This document shows positions 15,906-25,127 of a stretch of DNA of 64,000 bases, in pieces. The stretch is taken from positions 186,001-250,000 of the forward strand of contig JADKGC010000005.1 of the NCBI GenBank assembly GCA_016717205.1, given 5' to 3'. Within the stretch, counting starts at the first letter, position 1. The number at the start of each line of letters is the position of its first letter. Under the pieces are notes generated by a model. It did not search any database. It was not told the DNA's origin and saw only the letters and a list, made by a program, of their open reading frames with translations. The position numbers and the translations under genes are program-made. Source of the stretch: Candidatus Flexifilum breve. Lineage in GTDB: Bacteria; Chloroflexota; Anaerolineae; Aggregatilineales; Phototrophicaceae.

Positions 15906-15995
15906 GTTTCTCTGTCTCCAAGCAATGTTGAAGTGAACTCGTGTCCAAAAACACAGTTGAAAGTGGGTCTTCAGTTGCACGAGGGGACAGGCTGT

Positions 15996-16028
15996 GATAC
16001 AGTGTGAGTGTCCAAGTCACACAGTATC
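15996..16028. repeat. 12-bp inverted repeat before the helicase gene
   Basis: GATACAGTGTGA and TCACACAGTATC, with one mismatch, flank nine bases. It lies about 90 bases upstream of the helicase start and 86 bases from the parS-like palindrome. It may be an operator or an initiator-binding element. Confidence 0.45.
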
Positions 16029-16113
16029 CCATCCCGCCGCCCACGTGCCGTCTCGCAGTGGGCCTTTTCTTTTCTAGGGTGGACCACGCATATGAATTAC
16101 CGTTCGAATCTCG

Positions 16114-16139
16114 AAAATGTCTACACGTGTAGACATTTT
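16114..16139. repeat. 26-bp perfect palindrome with CACGTG core, parS candidate
   Basis: A perfect palindrome centred between 16126 and 16127. Its middle 18 bases read TGTCTACACGTGTAGACA, close in layout to the bacterial parS site, which is a palindrome with a CACGTG core flanked by TGTT and AACA. It starts two bases beyond the stop of the parB gene. On the parB strand it could also act as a hairpin, but the match in core and place favours a ParB-binding site. Confidence 0.6.
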
Positions 16140-16140
16140 T

Positions 16141-17334
16141 CTATTCCTCGCCCAAGTAGCGTTCTGTTTCACCGATTAGTCTCCGCAATGCCTGCAAGCG
16201 GGCACGAGCAATTGCCACATCTCCCTCCTGCCGAATGAGTGCACGCGCTAGTTCCTGAGGGGTGGTGCTGTTGATTGCTTGTGCAACTTTTGCGACCTTT
16301 ACTGCTGACGGGGAAATGTCGTCCGTCTTCTCTTCGGACTCATGGATACCATCACCTTCACACAATTCCTTGACTTGTTTGACCGAAAGGTTGAAGTCAA
16401 TGATCTGACGGACAACCTCAGCGTGATACTCTGGCGCAAGGTTGAGAACGTAGCGCAACTTTCCCTCTTCAATGTGGTGCCGATCAGCAAGCTCCAAAGC
16501 TTCATCCGATAGCCGAAGAAGAATCTTCAAATGGCTGAACTGTCCACGCTTGATGCCTCCCATCGCACTGAGAATCGTGTCGGTGTATTCACGTTTGCTT
16601 TTCAGATCGAGGTCGAGTGCCTGCCGATAGAAGTCATTCCCCACTGCGTAGGCAGGGATCTCGTAGCCGTGCACCGTTAGTAGCAAGAGGGCAGCTTGCC
16701 GGGCTAGAGCAACCGCGGTCAATCCGGAACGTGCTGTGTTCTCTTTCGCCTGCCGGAAAACCGACGACTGCCGTTCGGGGATGATGATGCAGGGGATCAT
16801 GCCATCGCCCGTGTAGTTGGGGATAAAGTCGCGGAGTAACCATGTTGCCCAGTAGCGGCGCTCGCCGGTTTCGATGCGGAACAAGCGCGTAACTCCCTGC
16901 GAGACATCAACGACTGTAAGCGGATTCACCTGACCATCATCGCGGATGGTCACGGCGAGATTAACCAGATCGTGCAGCAGTTGTTCTTCGGGCGACAGGT
17001 TGACAGGGGTTTCCTCTTCGTGCTCGTCGTCCGCCTTCGGCAGCAGTTCGAGCACGCTGTTGAACGGTCGGCCCCGCTGGCGCGCCGCAATCTGCACAAT
17101 CTGCACCAACTCGCGGAGTGCCTGCGTGGGCGTCACATGGTTGTTGTGAAAACGGAGGTGAATGCTCTCCGGCAGCACCCGGCGTGGTTGTACCGGATCA
17201 GGACGCACCATATCTAACAACAGACGCTCCACACGAATGCTGTTGTCTTGTAGTGCGCCGTGACCGTCTCCCATCAAATCGGTGGTCACCGACGCCAGGA
17301 GCTCGTCAATCCGGTTCGTGTTGCCCTTGGCCAT
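16141..17334 (-). CDS. ParB-like partition protein
   Basis: 397 residues from the ATG at 17334, which overlaps the parA stop (TGATG). Residues about 100-200 carry a ParB/Spo0J-type N-domain with the arginine motif TGERRYWATWLL and IPCIIIPERQSSVFRQAKEN. A helix-turn-helix region follows near 235-330 (SKREYTDTILSAMGGIKRGQ, LSDEALELADRHHIEEGK), and then a polar C-terminus. The N-terminal 70 residues are shared almost unchanged with the fusion protein at 39163-39885. It should bind parS and work with ParA in segregation of the module. The palindrome at 16114 is the obvious site. Confidence 0.82.
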   Translation of the reverse strand: MAKGNTNRIDELLASVTTDLMGDGHGALQDNSIRVERLLLDMVRPDPVQPRRVLPESIHLRFHNNHVTPTQALRELVQIVQIAARQRGRPFNSVLELLPKADDEHEEETPVNLSPEEQLLHDLVNLAVTIRDDGQVNPLTVVDVSQGVTRLFRIETGERRYWATWLLRDFIPNYTGDGMIPCIIIPERQSSVFRQAKENTARSGLTAVALARQAALLLLTVHGYEIPAYAVGNDFYRQALDLDLKSKREYTDTILSAMGGIKRGQFSHLKILLRLSDEALELADRHHIEEGKLRYVLNLAPEYHAEVVRQIIDFNLSVKQVKELCEGDGIHESEEKTDDISPSAVKVAKVAQAINSTTPQELARALIRQEGDVAIARARLQALRRLIGETERYLGEE

Positions 17335-18164
17335 CACGCACCCACCTTCGTCATGTAGCGCACCAGCGAGCCAACCACTTGAATGTAAGCGCGGCTGGCC
17401 GAAGAGCGCGGATTGTAGATGAAGAGACTCTGGTGGTTATGATGGGCATACGATACCGCTTCGTTGACCGGGATCACGCCGAGCACGAGTTTGCCCAGTA
17501 CTGGATGGGCGTTGATCTCCGATAGCAGATGATTGTGGCCGCGCACACGGGTATCCATTTTCGTGACCAGCAGGCCGCTGACGCGCAAGCTGGGATGCCG
17601 CCACCCATCGCGGATATCGTTGATCTTCTGAATGACGCTCGTCAGACCAACCGTTTCCAGATAACGCGGTTCGACCGGCACAATCGCATCCGTCGCCGCC
17701 AGCAACCCCATCTCCGTCAGCAAGGAGAACGATGGACGGGTATCAATCACAACCGCCGCGTACTGCCCGGCAATCTTGCTCAGAGGATCGGCGAGGCGAT
17801 ACGGCGCACCCGCCACACCCATCAGTTCCCGCTCCGCACCTTCCAACATGGGCGAAGCCGGCAACACATGTAGATCTTCATCCCACTGACTTTGGACGAT
17901 GCAGTTCATGAGTATCTGCGGCGCATTCTGGCGGTCGGCCATCAGGACGGTGTACAAACTGTCATCCACGCCGTAGTCCTTGCGTCCCGTGGTGACCAAC
18001 GACGCGTGGCCCTGCGAGTCGGTATCAATCAGCAGCACGCGGCAGTTGGACGCGTTGGCGCGCTTCAGCACCTGCGTGATACCCAGCGCGATGTTGGTGG
18101 CCGACGTGCTTTTGCCGACGCCACCCTTATGATTGGTGAACACGAAACTGCGAGTCATTGCCAT
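17334..18164 (-). CDS. ParA-like partition ATPase
   Basis: 276 residues. The deviant Walker A KGGVGKSTSATNIALG lies near residue 14, Walker A' is LLIDTDSQGHASLVTTG, and Walker B is YAAVVIDTRPSFSLLTEM. These are the hallmarks of ParA/Soj. The alternative ATG at 18158 has better spacing from a GAAGGG. Sequence differs from the second copy at 39885-40715 at about 15 positions by eye. It heads the parA-parB-helicase gene line. Its upstream region is also duplicated. The protein is expected to bind DNA nonspecifically with ATP and move ParB-parS complexes. Confidence 0.9.
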   Translation of the reverse strand: MAMTRSFVFTNHKGGVGKSTSATNIALGITQVLKRANASNCRVLLIDTDSQGHASLVTTGRKDYGVDDSLYTVLMADRQNAPQILMNCIVQSQWDEDLHVLPASPMLEGAERELMGVAGAPYRLADPLSKIAGQYAAVVIDTRPSFSLLTEMGLLAATDAIVPVEPRYLETVGLTSVIQKINDIRDGWRHPSLRVSGLLVTKMDTRVRGHNHLLSEINAHPVLGKLVLGVIPVNEAVSYAHHNHQSLFIYNPRSSASRAYIQVVGSLVRYMTKVGA

Positions 18165-18451
18165 TTCCCTTCTTCAGTAACCCAACACGTTAGCGATTTC
18201 GCTGGGGCTGGCAAGGACTGCGCGGAGGTGTGGTACAGTGACCTCCGGGAGTCTTGCTGGCACGGGCAGCGAGCTTCAAGGGGCGGGGAGAGGGTTCAGC
18301 TCTCCCCAGCACCCGCTAAGCCTTTCCAAGGTGGGTTCGTTATGAATGACGCGAGCGCTTCGCGTTGCGGAAATGGCAAACTTTCGAGGAATTGAGTGGT
18401 CTCACGGGGAGATTGATGTTCGAGTCTGATCCAATCCTTCCAGCTCACGGG

Positions 18452-18488
18452 AAAAAGGGCTTTCTGACAGTGTCAGAAAGCCCTTTTT
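18452..18488. terminator. Perfect 18-bp inverted repeat, bidirectional terminator
   Basis: GGGCTTTCTGACA and TGTCAGAAAGCCC with a single central base, flanked by A5 on one side and T5 on the other. It can end transcription from both directions. A slightly altered copy is at 41006-41042 in the second module copy. Confidence 0.75.
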
Positions 18489-18612
18489 CTCTTAAGCGAT
18501 GTTCGATTTCAAGTCTCCTGTTTATTAACTTGACCGCAAACTTTTGCTTTAGACTAAGGGTAGATTGACGGAAAGAACGTTCGAGTCCGAGTTGTGGAGT
18601 CCGAGAGAAGCG

Positions 18613-18645
18613 AAGCCCTTGAGAACCGTCTCAAGGGCTTTTTCT
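18613..18645 (+). terminator. Rho-independent terminator
   Basis: AAGCCCTTGAGA and TCTCAAGGGCTT form a perfect 12-bp stem with a 4-base loop, followed by TTTC. It lies beyond the module edge. Bases 18646-18816 contain no supported gene. Confidence 0.7.
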
Positions 18646-18816
18646 TGCGTGGATATGGTTCGAGTCCAAGCTCTGGGAGTACTAGTCGATGGCACTGTTT
18701 GCCAGCAGTAAATCAACTATCGCGTTTTGTATACTCGGTGGGCTGCTTCGCGGGTGTCTTGTGGCGTTAGCACGCAGCGATCAAACCGTCGTCTCTGAGA
18801 AACTTGTCGGGCGTGT

Positions 18817-19831
18817 TTAATCACTAAGCTCGGCGCGCACAATGCTCGTGCCTGCGACCATCGCTTTGAGCTTCTCCCGCGCGACCCAGCGGGCTGTCAT
18901 GCTGAAACCACAATCTGAACTCACCCAGACGCGCTTCGGATCGGTGTACTTTAGCACATCGCGGATCCGTTCTGCGACGATCATGGGGGTTTCGACTGCG
19001 CGCACCTTGACATCGATCACCCCGGCGGCAAGGTATTGATCCGGGCGAGCATAGCGGCTGAACAGGTCGGTTTGCCACATCCCGCGATTGGCGAACTCAA
19101 GATGAATGATGTCTACGTTCAGGTCGGGGAAGATCGGCGCGTTCATACGTGCGGTGCGCCACCGCCGGACGACCCATAAAATTGCCAAAGCAGATGTGCA
19201 GATCGAGGGTCGCGTTCAAGCCTGCCACGCACTTGTTGAACAATTCCACAAAGTCGGGCAGCGGCACAAAATCGTCAATCGCGGACGGTTCATCCAGTTG
19301 GATGTGGGTCGCGCCCGCTTCGACAGCGCGCTTGAGTTCGGCGTTGATGAGTGGCGCAAACGCCCACGCGATATCGTTTTTGTTCCCGTACACTTTGCCG
19401 GGGTTGATGTGGAACGCGAAGGTCACCGGACCGCCTAGCGGCGTGACGAGCGGTTTACTCGTCCGCGTACGGGCATAGTGCAGTTCTTCCGGCAGTCCCA
19501 AGCCGTTCGGCGTGCTGAGGTCGCCTGTTGCGCGGAATGCGTCGATCATGTCGGGACCGGGATAGCCAAGTTGACGCTCCCAAGGGATTTTTTCCAACCC
19601 TTGAATCGAGTCATAGAAGCCGACGAGGAAGTTAAAGCGGCGCATTTCGCCATCGCTGATTACATCTACGCCCGCTTCTTCTTGTTCTATGATGGCGAGG
19701 TTGGTCGCATCGTCAAACGCTTCGCGGATGTCCACGCTGCCCAGTTCACCGCGCTTCATGGCTTCGCGGACGACGAACAATCAGCCCTGCGTGCCATACA
19801 AGCCGATCACCTGTGTGGGGAGTAAAGGCAT
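18817..19831 (-). pseudogene. MetE C-domain-like methyltransferase, broken
   Basis: The sequence begins MPLLPTQVIGLYGTQG, is interrupted by TGA at 19781-19783 where a Trp is expected, continues LFVVREAMKRGELGSVDIRE and on to LHICFGNFMGR, then shifts frame near 19150 and finishes PIFPDLNVDIIHLEFANRG to CGFSMTARW. The expected zinc ligands of the MetE C-terminal domain (HxC in LHICFGN, Cys in the last CGF) are all recognisable. The intact ancestor, about 335 residues, would be a stand-alone cobalamin-independent methionine-synthase-type methyltransferase. One nonsense codon plus one frameshift make it a pseudogene unless the read has errors. Confidence 0.85.
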
Positions 19832-19855
19832 GTTCTGATAAAGGTACATTGATGT

Positions 19856-20345
19856 TTATCCTTTTTGATAATGGACAGCGGTATCCGCCAGCGCCCCGTC
19901 AATAATGTTGATCAACTGGTCGATTTCGGTGCGCGGCAGGTTGAGTGGTGGCGCAATCAACATCACGTTGCCGGGATGAATGGGGAGTAAAATCAGCCCG
20001 CGTTCCCGGCACGCCAGCCGGAAGGTTTTGCCTATGTGACCGGGTGGAGTCGTGGCAGCGTTCATCACTTTATCCAGCACCTGTTCCAACCCGATCAACA
20101 TCCCTTTTCTGCGCACGCCTCCAAAACACGCATGATGCGACAGGCTTTGCAGTCCTTCCAGCAAATAAGCACCCGATTCAGTAGCGCGGGCGGCGAGATT
20201 TTCGGCTTCAATCAGACGAATATTTTCCAGCGCAATCGCACAGCCCACGGGATGCCCGCTGTAGGTGTGTCCATGCCGGAAGGTGTGTTCCGCGCCGCCT
20301 GTGAAGGTGTCGGCGATTTCCCCTTTGACAACTGCCGCTGTGGGC
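19856..20345 (-). pseudogene. Class III aminotransferase, C-terminal fragment
   Basis: About 160 codons reading VVKGEIADTFTGGAEHTFRH, GHTYSGHPVGCAIALENIRL and to a normal C-terminus (LACRERGLILLPIHPGNVML, APPLNLPRTEIDQLINIIDG). This is the last third of a PLP-dependent class III (omega-type) aminotransferase. The PLP lysine and the N-terminal two thirds are absent; the sequence breaks at about 20345 where an unrelated permease tail begins on the other strand. A small downstream ATG could give a 130-residue product, which would not be active. Confidence 0.8.
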
Positions 20346-20351
20346 AGGACA

Positions 20352-20471
20352 GCAATTCAAGATTCGCGCTTCGGGTTAGCCAGCGCTATGTCGCTGGTCC
20401 GCGTGATTCTGGGCGTGCTGTTCACACTCTATCTCATCCGGCAGTTGATGAAATCGAGGGTGGTGCAGTAA
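20352..20471 (+). pseudogene. MalF-type sugar permease, last 39 codons
   Basis: The frame reads IQDSRFGLASAMSLVRVILG and VLFTLYLIRQLMK, then TAA, the end of a binding-protein-dependent sugar permease (last transmembrane helix with RFG-ASAMS before it). The rest is missing and abuts the aminotransferase fragment. Its TAA overlaps the next permease ATG by one base, as in intact malF-malG operons. Confidence 0.7.
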
Positions 20472-21339
20472 TGCTGACGAACGCAGTCCGTCCTAATCGC
20501 CGTTTGCAGCAGGCGATCTATAATATTGGGGCGTTCATCGTCCCGACGCTCGGCGCGCTGCCCGCCATCTGGATCATCTTCACGGCGATGCGTCCGGCAT
20601 CGGAAGTGAATACCACGCCGCCGATCTGGATTCCGCAGCGCATCACCTTTGATGCGTTCGAGTCGCTGTTCGGACTGAATCCCCAGTATGCGGCGGGCGT
20701 GCCGGTCGGTGACTACACACGTAATTCGATCCTCGTGGCGACCATGAGCATCGTCGTGGTCCTCGCGCTCGTCACGATGGGCGGCTATGCTTTTCACGCT
20801 TCGAGTTCAAAGGTCACCGGATCGTCTTCCTGATGATCATGCTCTCGCGCGCCGTGCCGGGGATTGCCCTGAGTCTGCCGCTCTTCCTCCTGCTGCGGAA
20901 TTTCGGCTTGCTCGATACGGTGCATGGTTTGGCGTTCGTCTATGTCGCCGTCAATACGCCGTTCACGGTCTGGTTGATGGACGGATTCTTCCGGCAAATC
21001 CCGCGCGATCTGGATGAGTCCGCCTATATTGACGGGTGCGGCTATTGGACAGCCTTCCTGCGGATCGATTTGCCGCTGGCGCTGCCGGGGATGGCGGCGG
21101 CGGGCATCTTTGGCTTTCTAGCGGCGTGGAATGCGTACCAGCTCGCCAGCATGTTGACGCGCACGCCTGCCGCGAAGACCTTCCCGGTCGGCTTGTATGA
21201 CTTCACCAGTCAGTTCAGGGTCGATTGGCGCGGCATGTGTGCGATGCCGGTGCTGATGATGATCCCGGCGATTCTGTTCGTGATCGGCACGCAGCGCAGT
21301 ATGGTACGCGGATTGACATTCGGCGCGATTAAGGGTTGA
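20471..21339 (+). pseudogene. MalG-type sugar ABC permease with frameshift
   Basis: The first frame gives an N-terminal helix and periplasmic part (FIVPTLGALPAIWIIFTAMR, NSILVATMSIVVVLALVTMG). A one-base loss near 20793 shifts to a second frame, RFEFKGHRIVFLMIMLSRAV, continuing to a normal end. The EAA motif ESAYIDGCGYWTAFLRIDLP that contacts the ATPase is intact. About 290 residues would be normal for this family. No cognate ATPase or binding protein is adjacent, so the transporter is no longer complete. Confidence 0.85.
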
Positions 21340-21385
21340 TAATGCAGTACATTATTCGTTTCTTCTGCCCCACAGGAACAACATC

Positions 21386-21583
21386 ATGCCTACAGTGATC
21401 GTCTATTGGTCACCCGGACGCAGCCCGGAACAAAAACACCGTGTCAGCCAGCGTATCTACGAAGCGCTGATCGAGGACGGCGGCGCACGTCCTGAAGACG
21501 TGCTGGTGATCTTCCAGAAGATTGAAGCGGGGGATGCGGCTCGCCCCGGCGCAGCGGCGTCCAAACCAGTTGAGGACGATTAG
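21386..21583 (+). CDS. 4-oxalocrotonate tautomerase-like protein
   Basis: 65 residues with the N-terminal MPTVIVYWSPGRSPEQKHRV, where Pro after the initiator Met is the catalytic base of the tautomerase superfamily, and VLVIFQKIEAGD near the C-terminus. Family members are small hexameric or trimeric enzymes acting on enol-keto substrates; the substrate here is unknown. It is one of the few intact genes in an otherwise decayed stretch and is followed three bases later by the E2 remnant. Confidence 0.75.
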   Translation: MPTVIVYWSPGRSPEQKHRVSQRIYEALIEDGGARPEDVLVIFQKIEAGDAARPGAAASKPVEDD

Positions 21584-21585
21584 CA

Positions 21586-22448
21586 ATGGCTGTCGATGTC
21601 TTGATGCCTAATCTGGGCTTTGACACGCAAACCGGGCGTTTGATCGAGTGGCTCAAACAGTCGGGGGGAATCGGTGGTGAAAGGCGACGCGCTTGCCATC
21701 ATTGAGTCGGACAAAGCCAATGTTGAGCTTGAGGCGCTGGCAAGCGGCGTTTTACTGGATCAGCGCGTCCGCGTCGATGAGGAAGTTGCCATCGGCGCAG
21801 TGATCGAGCGCATCGGCAGCGCGGACGAATATAAACTCGTCGCACCGCGCCCGGAAGCTGCTGTGGTGGTCACCCCGATCAGCGAAGACTACCCCGCCCC
21901 GCGTGTGTCCCCGGTGGCACAGCGTATCGCCCGTGAACTGAACGTTTCGGTCGAAAAGATCACCGGGAGCGGCGGGCGGGGGCGTGTGACGCGCCGTGAC
22001 ATCGAAGCCTACCACAAGGTTCAGACGCAGTCGAATACGCCTGTCGCCACTGGCGCAGACGCGCACGGAGTCATGGCACTGCCGCGCGTGCGCCGCGCCG
22101 CCTGTGAACGCGGTATTGATCTCCGCGCTGTGCTGGCGGCAGGGTTCGATAATCCGGTCACGCTGGCGACACTGGAGGCGTTCGCCGCGCAATCGACACC
22201 GCCGCCTGCCGCTGAAGCACACGCCCCGCTCCCTGTGCCGGAAGGGGCGACGCTCGTGCCGCTCTCACGCCTGCGCCAGACCATCGGCAGGCGCTTGAGC
22301 GAGGGTATGCGCGAAGCTCCGCATTTCTACGTGACGGGCGAGTTCATCTTTGACGCGGCGCTCGACAAGCTCAAGGCGCTGGCGGGCAAAGCCAAGATCA
22401 ATGACCTGATCCTGTATATGACCGCGCAGACGCTGACCCGCGTTCCCG
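21586..22448 (+). pseudogene. Dihydrolipoamide acyltransferase (E2), frameshifted and truncated
   Basis: It starts MAVDVLMPNLGFDTQTGRLI; an extra G in the run 21663-21668 shifts the frame. The second frame gives the lipoyl site IIESDKANVELEALASGVL, a peripheral-subunit-binding domain (SPVAQRIARELNVSVEKITG and SGGRGRVTRRDIEAY), a second similar segment, and the beginning of the catalytic domain (PLSRLRQTIGRRLSEGMREA). The sequence then breaks at about 22448 and continues as an E1-alpha tail. The HxxxD catalytic motif is lost. The ancestor was the E2 core of a 2-oxoacid dehydrogenase complex, type not determinable. Confidence 0.85.
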
Positions 22449-22851
22449 CTCCAGAACATTGTGGATCGCGCGGCGGCGTATGCCATGCCCGGAGTCGTGG
22501 TCGATGGACAGGACGCCGAAGCGGTCTACGCGGTCGTCAAGACGGCGGCGGATCGCGCGCGCGGGGAATGGTCCCAGCTTGATCGAATGCAAGACCTATC
22601 GCTTTCGCGGACACTCGCGCACGGATACCGCGCCGTATCGCAAACCCGGTGAACTGGATGAATGGCGGCAGCGCGACCCGATCACGATCCTGAAGGATCG
22701 CATGATCGCGAACGGTCAGTTGGATGAGGTTGAATTTGCTGAACTGCGCCAAGCCGCCGAAACCGCCGTCATCGATGCGGTCGAATGGGCGAAAAATGAA
22801 CCGTTCCCGCCGCTCGAAGCCCTCTACGCTGATGTGTACTACGAAGGATAA
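22449..22851 (+). pseudogene. 2-oxoacid dehydrogenase E1-alpha, C-terminal fragment
   Basis: It begins inside the gene (NIVDRAAAYAMPGVVVDGQD, the helix after the thiamine-diphosphate site), shifts frame in the G run at about 22563-22566, and ends NGPSLIECKTYRFRGHSRTD to the stop. RFRGHS is the conserved phosphorylation-loop region. The N-terminal half with the GDG thiamine motif is deleted, joined to the truncated E2. The ATG just downstream starts E1-beta. Confidence 0.85.
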
Positions 22852-22857
22852 GCGCCC

Positions 22858-23824
22858 ATGCCCGAAATGACGTATCGTGAAGCAGTGGCGAAGGCACTGG
22901 CGGACGAACTCACCAGCGACCCCGATGTGATCTTCTTCGGCGAAGATGTCGCCGAAGTCGGGGGCGTGTTCAAGGTGACGCCCAGACTCTACGAGCGGTT
23001 TGGGGGCGACCAAGTGCGCGACACCCCGATCAGCGAACAGGCGATCATCGGGACGGCGCTCGGCGATCACGGGGCTGCGTCCAGTTGCGGAATTGATGTT
23101 TGCGGATTTCGTCCCGGTGGCGCTCGACCAGATCGCCAATCAGGTCGCCAAGTATCGATACATGTCGGGCGGGCAGTTCGTCGTCCCGCTGACGATCCGT
23201 GCGGCACAGGGGGGCGGCAACGGCTTCGGCACGCAGCACAGCCAATGCGCTGAGTCGTGGCTGATGCACTTCCCCGGCATCAAAGTCGTATCGCCGTCCA
23301 CGCCCGTCGATATGTACGGTTTACTGCGCGGCGCGATTCGCGAGAATAACCCGGTGTTCGTGCTGGAACATAAGGGCTTGTACAACCTGAAAGGCTAAGT
23401 CCCCGACGATACCGCGCCGATGAGGCTCGGTGAAGCGAAGATCGTGCAGACGGGCAGCAGCCATGTGACGGTGGTCGCCTCGCAGTTGATGCTGCACCGC
23501 TCATTGGAAGCGGTGGCGGTGGAAGGCATCGAGGTCGAAGTCATTGATGTGCGCTCATTCGTGCCGCTCGACAAAGCGTCGATCCTCACGTCGCTGGCGA
23601 AAACTAATCTCCTCGTCGTGGTCGAAGAAGCGCCGCATCAAGCCGGATGGGGCGGTGACATCGCGTCGCTGGCAACCAACGAAGGCGTGTACTGGTTGGC
23701 TGCTCCGGTCAGGCAGGTGAACATGGGCGGCGCGTTGATCGCCTACAGCCCGCCGCTCGAAGATGAAGTCCTGCCGAATGTCGGACGCATCACCAGCGCG
23801 ATCCGCTCCGTGCTGGCGGAATAA
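22858..23824 (+). pseudogene. 2-oxoacid dehydrogenase E1-beta with frameshift and stop
   Basis: It starts MPEMTYREAVAKALADELTS and runs to DTPISEQAIIGTALG; a two-base loss near 23070 shifts to ITGLRPVAELMFADFVPVAL. An in-frame TAA at 23396-23398, where GAA is expected, follows HKGLYNLKG. The last part (RLGEAKIVQTGSSHVTVVAS to ITSAIRSVLAE) is open. The transketolase-type pyrimidine and C-terminal domains are otherwise complete. Two independent lesions argue for true decay. With E2 and E1-alpha it once formed a complete dehydrogenase operon. Confidence 0.88.
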
Positions 23825-23835
23825 GGGAAAAGCTC

Positions 23836-24167
23836 ATGCAGCGATTCGGGCAAATCATCCGGCTGCGACCGGAGAAATACGACTAGTACAAGCGGCTTCA
23901 CGCGGCGGTGTGGGCGGATGTGCTGGCGAAACTGCGCGAGGCGCACATCACCAACTACTCGATTTATCACCGGGGCGGACTGCTGTTCGCCTATTTCGAG
24001 TATGTGGGAGATGATTTCGCGGCAGACATGGCGAAGGTGGCGCGCGATCCACGCATGAATGGTGGGCGCTGACCGACACGTGTCAGCAACCGTTCGAGGA
24101 CGACTCCAAAGGCAGCACCGAGGGGAACTGGTGGCCGTCGATGGAAGAGCTGTTCCATATGGACTAA
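23836..24167 (+). pseudogene. L-rhamnose mutarotase (RhaM-like), broken
   Basis: It reads MQRFGQIIRLRPEKYD, then TAG at 23884 where Glu is usual, then YKRLHAAVWADVLAKLREAH, ITNYSIYHRGGLLFAYFEYV and GDDFAADMAKVARDP. After a one-base loss near 24058 it continues WWALTDTCQQPFED to MEELFHMD. All family landmarks are present (His in KRLHAAVW, YSIY, WW). The intact enzyme, about 105 residues, interconverts L-rhamnose anomers. It implies that rhamnose or a related deoxy sugar was once used here. It converges on the permease gene with overlapping ends. Confidence 0.88.
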
Positions 24168-25126
24168 ATCCGGCGGCGGACGTGCGGTTCGCGTCCGTAA
24201 ATCGACACAAGGGTGATGATAATGATCCCCAGCGCCGCCTGAATCAGCGCCTGATTGAAGCCTAGTCCAATCAAGACGGTGTTGAGTTCGATCAGTACGA
24301 ATGCACCGACCATCGTCCCGACATAACTGCCGCGTCCGCCTTGCAGCGACGTTCCGCCAATGACGACGGCGGCGATGGTCTGGAACAGGTAGGGATCGCC
24401 GACGTAAGCATAGGCACTGCCCGTAAAACCAACGAGCAGAATCCCGGCGATGGCGGCGAACACTGCGCTGATCGCGAAGGTGATCGCCCACACGCGCAGC
24501 GGACGCACCAGTGCTAGGCGCGCCGCCTCCGGACTGGAGCCGAGCGCGTACATCGTCCGTCCAAGGATCGTGCGATCCAGCACGAAGCTGATCAGCAGGA
24601 TAATGCCAAGCCAGATCGGCACAATCGGCGGAAACGGCAGCGGACCCGTCCGTGCGCCAAGTGACACCATATCGGTGATGTACTGCGGCGCGCGTCCTGA
24701 CGGGAAGCCCGCCGTCCACAGCAAGACCGCGCCCTGCACAATCGTACCGACGCCGAGAGTCACAATCAGCGGGTGGATTTTCAGCCGCGCCGACAGCGCC
24801 CCGTTAAACGCGCCGATCAGCGCCGCCATCCCCAGAACAATCAGCACGACGATGCCAAATGGGACGCCTTGCCCGTTTAATTCCGCCGCGACGACGTTAC
24901 CGAAGCCCATCAGGAACGGGATCGACAGGTCAATCCCGCCGATCAGCACGACGAGCGATTGTCCGACGGCAGCAATGCCGAGCAGTGCGGTCAGCACGAG
25001 CATCGCGCGCACGCCAAATTCCGAACCGAAGCCGTTGACGAACAGTTTGCCGAGCAAAAACACAAGGATCGCCATTGCGAACGCCGTGACGTAGCGATTG
25101 GACAGCCGTTTTATCAGGTTCGACAT
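24164..25126 (-). CDS. RbsC-type sugar ABC permease
   Basis: 320 residues from the ATG at 25126 preceded by GGGAGG; the longer open frame to 25174 is not needed. About eight to ten hydrophobic helices with the family signature LALVRPLRVWAITFAISAVF, GGTSLQGGRGSYVGTMVGAF and LIELNTVLIGLGFNQALIQA. This belongs to the BPD_transp_2 family that pairs with RbsA-type double ATPases. It is the last of five co-directional genes (binding protein, two ATPase halves, two permeases). Two different permeases per ATPase is typical for several ribose, xylose or rhamnose type systems. Confidence 0.9.
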   Translation of the reverse strand: MSNLIKRLSNRYVTAFAMAILVFLLGKLFVNGFGSEFGVRAMLVLTALLGIAAVGQSLVVLIGGIDLSIPFLMGFGNVVAAELNGQGVPFGIVVLIVLGMAALIGAFNGALSARLKIHPLIVTLGVGTIVQGAVLLWTAGFPSGRAPQYITDMVSLGARTGPLPFPPIVPIWLGIILLISFVLDRTILGRTMYALGSSPEAARLALVRPLRVWAITFAISAVFAAIAGILLVGFTGSAYAYVGDPYLFQTIAAVVIGGTSLQGGRGSYVGTMVGAFVLIELNTVLIGLGFNQALIQAALGIIIITLVSIYGREPHVRRRI

Positions 25127-25127
25127 A

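Larger units (their letters stand above)
17334..18590. repeat. Long direct repeat, left copy (parA and upstream region)
   Basis: The parA gene, about 150 bases upstream of it, and a second block at about 18446-18590 with a strong terminator recur in the same orientation at 39885-41143. The part between the two upstream blocks (about 18318-18440) has diverged. The repeats are about 22.5 kb apart and could recombine to delete or duplicate the DNA between them. Confidence 0.75.

Noticed and set aside
18650..18670. GGTTCGAGTCC, like a tRNA T-loop
   Set aside because: No acceptor stem, anticodon arm or matching D arm is present within 90 bases, and the same word recurs near the other module copy.
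18688..18819. 43-codon frame after the module terminator
   Set aside because: No ribosome site and no recognisable family; it ends inside the MetE-like remnant.
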